Origin: Mesorhizobium sp. SARCC-RB16n
GTDB taxonomy: Bacteria > Pseudomonadota > Alphaproteobacteria > Rhizobiales > Rhizobiaceae
Direction of reading: 5' to 3'
Assembly (NCBI RefSeq): GCF_008520305.1
Contig: NZ_ML703269.1
Location: 124,001-188,000, forward strand
Length of the DNA: 64,000 nucleotides
Shown: piece by piece, positions 59,160 to 64,000 of the stretch
Numbering within the stretch: the stretch's first letter is position 1
How the letters are laid out: every line of letters starts with the position of its first letter
The notes under the pieces: model-generated
The model's database searches: none
The model's input: the letters and a program-made list of their open reading frames with translations, nothing else
What the model was told of the DNA's origin: nothing
Made by a program: the position numbers and the translations under genes

Positions 59160-60088
59160 CTTTTCAGGACCTTGCCGAACGCCGCCTGCAGCGTCTCGAA
59201 CGGCGCCAGTGCGCCGCGGACCTGCACGACGGCAGCGGCAACGCGGTGCGCGTGCTGGACAGCGTCCGCCGGGCCAAAACCGGCAAGCCGTGCGGCGAGA
59301 TAGCCGCCGTTGAAGGAATCCCCGGCACCTGTCGTGTCCACGGGCATCGCGACATGGATCGCGGCGACCTCCCCCAGCGCTCCGCCCTCGGCGATCAACG
59401 CCGGCGCCTCGCCGTTCTTGACCACGACCTCATTGACCAATTGACCGAGGCGATCAGCGGTCGATTGCGGGGTGTCATCGCCGAACAGCATTTGCTCGTC
59501 CGGGAAGGTCGGCAGCGCGATGTCGGTGACGGCAAGCGCCTCGAAGATCGCCGCTTGCGCATCTTCGCGGCGCCGCCAGAGCCGTGGCCGGTAATTCGGA
59601 TCAAAGGCGATCAGCGAGCCCGCCGCGCGTGCCTTGGCCACAGCCGCCAGAAGTGCCGTGCGTGCGGCGTCATCCAGAATTGCCAAGGTGATTCCAGAAA
59701 AGTACACAAGCGCCTGATTTTCCAGGTTTTTCGACAGTGCCGCCGGATCCGACGCGAGCTGGCGGGCGGCGGCGTCGCCACGCCAGTAGGTGAAAGAGCG
59801 CTCGGCACCGGTCAGCGTGATAGCATAGAGGCCGGGGCGCGCGCCATGTATCACCGGACTGGAGCCGATGCCGATGCCGTTTTCGGCAAAGAAAGCGATC
59901 TGACCTTGCGAAAAGGGGTCGTCGCCGAAAGCCGAGACATAGGTTGCGGGCCGGTCGCCGCTCAGCGCATGCAGCGCCCACAACGTGTTGAACGTGTCGC
60001 CGGCAAAGCCCATGCGCCAGTTCGGGCCGGTCTGGCCCGACAGTTCCAGCATGCATTCGCCGATCGAGGCGACGCCGTTTCCCACCAT
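59156..60088 (-). CDS. kdgK: PfkB-family sugar kinase, 2-keto-3-deoxygluconate kinase-like
   Basis: 310 residues from an ATG 7 bases after GGAGGA. VASIGECMLELSGQ at the start, FAGDTFNTLWALHALSG, FDPNYRPRLWR near residue 165 and the C-terminal PfkB signature DTTGAGDSFNGGYLAARLAG (catalytic Asp near 252) are visible. The FTYWRGDAAARQLA segment is typical of KDG kinases. It phosphorylates 2-keto-3-deoxygluconate for the Entner-Doudoroff route in the cytoplasm. No other uronate gene is in the window. Confidence 0.85.
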   Translation of the reverse strand: MVGNGVASIGECMLELSGQTGPNWRMGFAGDTFNTLWALHALSGDRPATYVSAFGDDPFSQGQIAFFAENGIGIGSSPVIHGARPGLYAITLTGAERSFTYWRGDAAARQLASDPAALSKNLENQALVYFSGITLAILDDAARTALLAAVAKARAAGSLIAFDPNYRPRLWRRREDAQAAIFEALAVTDIALPTFPDEQMLFGDDTPQSTADRLGQLVNEVVVKNGEAPALIAEGGALGEVAAIHVAMPVDTTGAGDSFNGGYLAARLAGFGPADAVQHAHRVAAAVVQVRGALAPFETLQAAFGKVLKS

Positions 60089-60194
60089 CTGCAATCCTCC
60101 AGTGATTTGGGTGCTGTAGCTTTTTGCCGGACGCAGCGCCATGCTTGGCAAGCAGGCATTTTTGCGCCACAGCGTTTTCCCACAGGCCGGTGGG

Positions 60195-60689
60195 ATGCGA
60201 TCCACCCGGCAGAACGTTGTCCGCAGAAGAGGAACCGGTTTGGCATCGTTATGGCGTTATCTCCTGGCAGGTCTTGGTCTGGCGGCTTTGCTGGTCGGCG
60301 TTCTCGCGGCCGTCTATCTGACGGCGCCGCATTCGGCACAGCCGGTCGGCCCGGATATCTCGCGGACGAAGAAAACCGACAACGGATTGTATGTAGCGAG
60401 CTTCGTGCCGGAACGCGGCGTGGTGCGGCAGGGGGAGCTGGAATCCTGGGTGCTGACGCTGAAGACAAAGACAGGCGCTTCGGTGGAGCGAGCCGCAATC
60501 GCCATCTCCGGCGGCATGCCGCAACACAATCACGGTCTGCCGACCAGTCCGCAGGCGACCGACTATCTCGGCGAGGGCCGTTATCGCATAGAGGGGCTCA
60601 AATTCACCATGAGCGGCTTGTGGCAACTGCGTTTCGCCATATCGTCCGGCGCGGGCTCCGACACTGTGCTGTTCAACGTGGTGCTGTGA
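60195..60689 (+). CDS. FixH/YtkA-like membrane-anchored protein
   Basis: About 164 residues (150 if the TTG at 60240, which follows AGAGGA, is used). One membrane helix near the N-terminus (YLLAGLGLAALLVGVLAAVYL) leads to a periplasmic beta-rich domain with GGMPQHNHGLPTSPQATDYLGEGRYRIEGLKF, the pattern of YtkA/FixH-like domains. The H-x-H between conserved prolines could bind metal. The di-haem peroxidase gene starts 7 bases after its stop, so they form an operon and may act together in the periplasm. Start codon uncertain. Confidence 0.75.
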   Translation: MRSTRQNVVRRRGTGLASLWRYLLAGLGLAALLVGVLAAVYLTAPHSAQPVGPDISRTKKTDNGLYVASFVPERGVVRQGELESWVLTLKTKTGASVERAAIAISGGMPQHNHGLPTSPQATDYLGEGRYRIEGLKFTMSGLWQLRFAISSGAGSDTVLFNVVL

Positions 60690-60696
60690 GCGGTCG

Positions 60697-61896
60697 ATGA
60701 GGCGCCTTTTCTGCTTTCTGGCGCTGACGGTGGCCGTGCTCCTTGGCGGTTGCGGCAAGCCGGATTTTTCCGACGCCGAGAAGAAGACGATTGCTTCGCT
60801 GGCATTGAACACACTGCCGGCGCTGAAACCGGACACCACCAATCGCTTTGCGGATGTGCCGGCCGCTGCCGCACTTGGCTCGACGCTGTTCTTCGACGCT
60901 GGGATGAGCCGCGACGGCACGGTGTCCTGTTCGACCTGCCACAAGATCGACCGCCAATTCCAGGACGACCTGCCGCAAGCGGTGGGGGTTGGCCGCACCA
61001 ACCGGCGCACCATGCCATTGGCCGGTGTGGCGCGCGACCCCTGGTTCTTCTGGGATGGCCGCCGCGACAGCCTGTGGGCGCAGGCGCTGACGCCGCTCGA
61101 AAACCCGTTGGAACAGGCAGGCAACCGCACCGCCTACGCGCATTACATGAAGGCGCGCTTCAGCGAACGCTATGAGCGCATTTTCGGGCCATTGCCCGAT
61201 TTTTCTGGCATTCCCCTGAATGCCAGCCCGCTTGGAAGCAATGCCGAAAAGGCTGCCTGGAACGCGATGAGCGGCGCGCAGCGTGATGCCGTCAACAGCG
61301 TCTATGCTAATATCGGCAAGGCGATCGCCGCTTTCGAACGCTCGATCGAACCGGCGCCGACGCGCTTCGACCGCTTTGCGCTGGACCTCGCCACAGGTGC
61401 CGAGCCGAAAGGCGATGCGGCCTTTTCGCGGGAAGAAATCCTTGGGCTGAAACTGTTCATCGGCAAGGCCAATTGCGTGACCTGCCACAACGGCCCGCGC
61501 TTCACCGACAACGGGTTTCACAACACGGGTGTGCCGCCTGTCGCGGATCTACCGCCGGATCGCGGGCGCGTAGACGCGGTAGCCCAGGTCGAGGCCGACC
61601 CGTTCAACTGTTTCGGCGCCTATCGCGATGGCGAGGCCAGTGCCTGCGGCGAGCTGCGCTTCATGGTCAAGGATGCGCCGGAACTGGTACGCGCCTACAA
61701 GACGCCGTCGCTACGCGGTGCGGCGACACGGCCGCCCTACATGCATGCCGGGCAGTTTTCATCGCTCGACGAGGTGGTGGCGCATTACGCCAAGGCGGCG
61801 CCAAGTGTCGAAGGGACATCCGAAATTCACCCGCTGGAGCTATCGGACCGCGAGCGCGCCGCCCTGGTGGCGTTCCTGAAGACACTGACGGAGTGA
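60697..61896 (+). CDS. Di-haem cytochrome c peroxidase family lipoprotein
   Basis: 399 residues. A lipoprotein signal (LTVAVLLGGC, lipidated Cys near residue 19) leads to two c-type haem sites: SCSTCHK near residue 88 and CVTCHNG near 263. GSTLFFDAGMSRDGT and FFWDGRRDSLWAQALTPLENPLEQ are conserved in the CcpA/MauG superfamily; TPSLRGAATRPPYMHAGQF near the end is the typical closing motif. It should reduce peroxide or oxidise a partner in the periplasm. Its partner may be the FixH-like protein upstream. Its stop directly abuts the stop of putR. Confidence 0.9.
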   Translation: MRRLFCFLALTVAVLLGGCGKPDFSDAEKKTIASLALNTLPALKPDTTNRFADVPAAAALGSTLFFDAGMSRDGTVSCSTCHKIDRQFQDDLPQAVGVGRTNRRTMPLAGVARDPWFFWDGRRDSLWAQALTPLENPLEQAGNRTAYAHYMKARFSERYERIFGPLPDFSGIPLNASPLGSNAEKAAWNAMSGAQRDAVNSVYANIGKAIAAFERSIEPAPTRFDRFALDLATGAEPKGDAAFSREEILGLKLFIGKANCVTCHNGPRFTDNGFHNTGVPPVADLPPDRGRVDAVAQVEADPFNCFGAYRDGEASACGELRFMVKDAPELVRAYKTPSLRGAATRPPYMHAGQFSSLDEVVAHYAKAAPSVEGTSEIHPLELSDRERAALVAFLKTLTE

Positions 61897-62349
61897 TTAC
61901 CGGTCCTTCACCGTCTCCATTGCCACGAAGGTCGAGGTCTGGGCGACGTGGGGCAGGGCCGAGATGCGTTCGCCGAGCACGCGGCGATAGGCGGCGATGT
62001 CCTTGGTGCGGACCTTCAGGAGATAGTCGAAGCTCGATGCCATCATGTGGCACTGCTCGATCTCCGGCACCGCCTGTACGGACCGGTTGAAGGCATCGAG
62101 CGCGGCGGATCGGGTGTCCGACAACTTCACCTGAACGAAGGCGACATGGCCTTCGCCCATGCGCTCGCGGTCGATGATCGCCTGGTAGCCCCTGATGTAG
62201 CCGTCCTTCTCCAATCGTTTCACCCGCGCCTGCACCGGCGTCTTGGAAAGACCGACCTTTGCCGCCAGTTCGGACATGGAAAGCCGGCCATTGCCGGCCA
62301 GTGCCGACAGGATGTTCCTGTCGATGCGGTCCAATTGGTCTTCTGTCAT
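61897..62349 (-). CDS. putR: Lrp/AsnC-family regulator of proline dehydrogenase
   Basis: 150 residues. The N-terminal helix-turn-helix (LDRIDRNILSALAGNGRLSMSELAAKVGLSKTPVQARVKRL) and the C-terminal RAM domain (VAFVQVKLSDTRSAALDAF, SSFDYLLKVRTKDIAAYRRVL) are complete. It is divergent from putA across 162 bases. In Agrobacterium and other alphaproteobacteria this arrangement has an Lrp-like PutR that activates putA when proline is present. The ATG at 62349 was chosen over a GTG three codons upstream. Confidence 0.92.
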   Translation of the reverse strand: MTEDQLDRIDRNILSALAGNGRLSMSELAAKVGLSKTPVQARVKRLEKDGYIRGYQAIIDRERMGEGHVAFVQVKLSDTRSAALDAFNRSVQAVPEIEQCHMMASSFDYLLKVRTKDIAAYRRVLGERISALPHVAQTSTFVAMETVKDR

Positions 62350-62511
62350 CGAGAACACAGCCCGAATAGGTAATTTATGGCGAAATCATAGATCAGTTGG
62401 GCTGCTCTGTCGATTTTTTCAGACCGCCTGAAATCTGGCACTTGTGCTAGCTTGCGCCATTCGGTCCGGTGATCGCCGGCCCGTTCCCTTATGCTTGCTC
62501 ACAGGACCGCC

Positions 62512-64000
62512 ATGCCGTTCGACGCCATCCGCCAGCAGATCCGTGCCAATTATTTGCCCGACGAAGACGCCGCGGTTAAGCGATTAGCCGAGGCGACCGG
62601 GCTTTCGGCCGGAGACCGCAAGGCGATCTCGGCCCGTGCGGCCGACCTGGTGCGGGCGGTGCGGGGCTCCACCGATCCGCGGCTGATGGAAGTCTTCCTC
62701 TCCGCCTACGGTCTCTCCACCAAGGAAGGCGTGGCGCTGATGTGCCTGGCCGAGGCGCTGCTGCGCGTGCCCGACACCGAGACAATGGACGATCTGATCG
62801 CCGACAAGATCGCGCCGCATGACTGGTCGGCGCATTCCGGTGGTTCAAGCTCGATCTTCGTCAACGCCTCGACCTGGGCGCTGATGCTGACCGGCCGCGT
62901 GCTCGACGAAGGCGAGGGCGGCATCGAAGGCACGCTGCGCTCGATGGTGCGCCGTCTTGGCGAACCGGTCATCCGCAAGGCGGTGGCCGCCGCCATGCGC
63001 GAGATGGGCGAGCAGTTCGTGCTCGGCCGCACCATCGCCGAAGCCGTCAAGCGCGGCCGGCCGATGATCCAGAAGGGCTACCTCTATTCCTTCGACATGC
63101 TGGGCGAGGCCGCCCGTACCGAGGCCGATGCCTTGCGCTACCACAAGGCTTATGCCGATGCCATTTCCTCGCTCGATTCCGGCTCGAACGGACCCGATAT
63201 CCGCTTCAACCATGGCATCTCGGTCAAGCTTTCTGCCCTGCATCCGCGCTACGAGGTGGCGCAGAAGGAAGAAATGCTGCCTGTGATGGCCGAGCGGCTG
63301 CTGTCTCTGGCTCTGGCCGCACGGCATTCGCGGATGGGCCTCAACATCGATGCCGAGGAGGCGGACCGCCTGGATCTGTCGCTCGACGTCATCGAACGGG
63401 TGCTGGCCGAGCCGGAGCTCGCCGGCTGGAACGGTTTTGGCGTCGTCGTGCAGGCCTATGGCCCGCGCGCGGCTTTCACCATCGACTGGCTCTATGCGCT
63501 GGCCAAGAAGTACAACCGCAACATCATGGTTCGGCTGGTCAAGGGCGCTTATTGGGACACCGAGATCAAGCGGGCGCAGACGCTCGGACTGTCAGGCTAT
63601 CCCGTGTTCACGCGCAAGGCCAACACCGACGTTTCCTACATGGCGTGCGCGAAAAAGCTGCTTGGCATGACCGACCGAATCTATCCGCAATTCGCCACCC
63701 ACAATGCCCACACCGTCGCCGCCATCCTGTCGATGGTCGACAACCGCGACACTTTCGAATTCCAGCGCCTGCACGGCATGGGCGAGGCCTTGCACGAAAC
63801 CGTGAGCCGGTCGGAGGGTACGCGCTGCCGCATTTATGCGCCCGTCGGCGCGCATTCCGACCTGCTTGCCTATCTGGTTCGGCGGCTGCTGGAAAATGGG
63901 GCCAATTCCTCCTTCGTGCACCAATTGACCGACGAGGACGTCGAGCCCGAGGACATCGCGCGTGATCCGCTGGAAACGGTCGAAAGCCAGGGTCCCGCCG
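62512..64000 (+). CDS. putA: Proline dehydrogenase / delta-1-pyrroline-5-carboxylate dehydrogenase, partial (5' part)
   Basis: The first 496 codons are present; the gene runs off the right edge. There is no N-terminal ribbon-helix-helix DNA-binding domain: the protein begins with the PutA arm (MPFDAIRQQIRANYLPDEDA) and goes directly into the proline dehydrogenase barrel, with SVKLSALHPRYE, VVVQAYGPRA and MVRLVKGAYWDTEIKRAQ, as expected when regulation is left to PutR. The flavoenzyme oxidises proline; the missing C-terminal half should be the P5C dehydrogenase. Regulated by the divergent putR. Confidence 0.95.
   Translation, partial: MPFDAIRQQIRANYLPDEDAAVKRLAEATGLSAGDRKAISARAADLVRAVRGSTDPRLMEVFLSAYGLSTKEGVALMCLAEALLRVPDTETMDDLIADKIAPHDWSAHSGGSSSIFVNASTWALMLTGRVLDEGEGGIEGTLRSMVRRLGEPVIRKAVAAAMREMGEQFVLGRTIAEAVKRGRPMIQKGYLYSFDMLGEAARTEADALRYHKAYADAISSLDSGSNGPDIRFNHGISVKLSALHPRYEVAQKEEMLPVMAERLLSLALAARHSRMGLNIDAEEADRLDLSLDVIERVLAEPELAGWNGFGVVVQAYGPRAAFTIDWLYALAKKYNRNIMVRLVKGAYWDTEIKRAQTLGLSGYPVFTRKANTDVSYMACAKKLLGMTDRIYPQFATHNAHTVAAILSMVDNRDTFEFQRLHGMGEALHETVSRSEGTRCRIYAPVGAHSDLLAYLVRRLLENGANSSFVHQLTDEDVEPEDIARDPLETVESQGPA

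Overview
The window looks like chromosomal DNA from a high-GC alphaproteobacterium of the Rhizobiales, most likely Mesorhizobium or a close relative. The clearest marker is the acpXL-fabF-fabF-adh-lpxXL cluster (48777-53696), which builds the very-long-chain acyl group of rhizobial lipid A. A stand-alone putR-putA pair, paired MttB-type corrinoid methyltransferases and rhizobial small proteins agree with this. I see no rRNA, tRNA, CRISPR array, prophage or insertion sequence. Genus assignment is inference.

Layout. 1-5.7 kb: a cut DUF4893 gene, an NAD-dependent epimerase, and a corrinoid methyl-transfer module (DUF1638 protein, MtbC-like corrinoid carrier, non-pyrrolysine MttB, Fe-S protein). 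5.8-13.4 kb: a GntR regulator coupled to a CynX-type exporter, a dienelactone hydrolase, a flavoprotein, and an ECF sigma factor paired with a membrane VWA protein. 13.4-18.3 kb: a one-domain homocysteine methyltransferase behind a SahR-like operator, a DUF1989 protein, an XRE regulator, a desaturase and a PhnD-like binding protein. 18.2-24.4 kb (minus strand): a second MttB, a DUF559 protein, an 856-residue dimethylglycine/sarcosine-dehydrogenase-type enzyme and an M24-fold protein that matches the DMSP lyase DddP. 24.6-34.1 kb: a two-HKD phospholipase-D-like protein, two overlapping MFS genes, a prolyl oligopeptidase, a class III aminotransferase and two small proteins. 34.4-41.7 kb: valine-catabolism-type mmsB and acyl-CoA dehydrogenase, a cupin of the DMSP-lyase family overlapping cobQ, and regulators and small transporters. 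41.7-48.1 kb: a complete dipeptide-type ABC importer with an ArgE/DapE-type deacylase. 48.3-55.4 kb: an L,D-transpeptidase, the acpXL-lpxXL cluster, and small genes. 55.5-64 kb: an AEC transporter, gabD, galM, kdgK, a FixH/YtkA-like protein with a di-haem peroxidase, putR, and the 5' part of putA.

How the genes fit together. The recurring theme is use of methylated osmolytes. The window holds two MttB-type demethylases, one corrinoid carrier, a methyl acceptor enzyme that makes methionine, a dehydrogenase for the resulting dimethylglycine or sarcosine, a cobalamin biosynthesis gene, and two unrelated proteins that keep the catalytic residues of DMSP lyases (DddP type and DddQ-type cupin). The most interesting hypothesis is that this stretch supports catabolism of quaternary ammonium and perhaps sulfonium compounds, feeding methyl groups to methionine or folate. 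Substrates cannot be fixed from sequence alone.

Starts were chosen from visible Shine-Dalgarno sequences, gene overlaps and paralogue alignment; several are uncertain and are flagged. All family calls were made by reading translated sequence from memory of the families, without searches.
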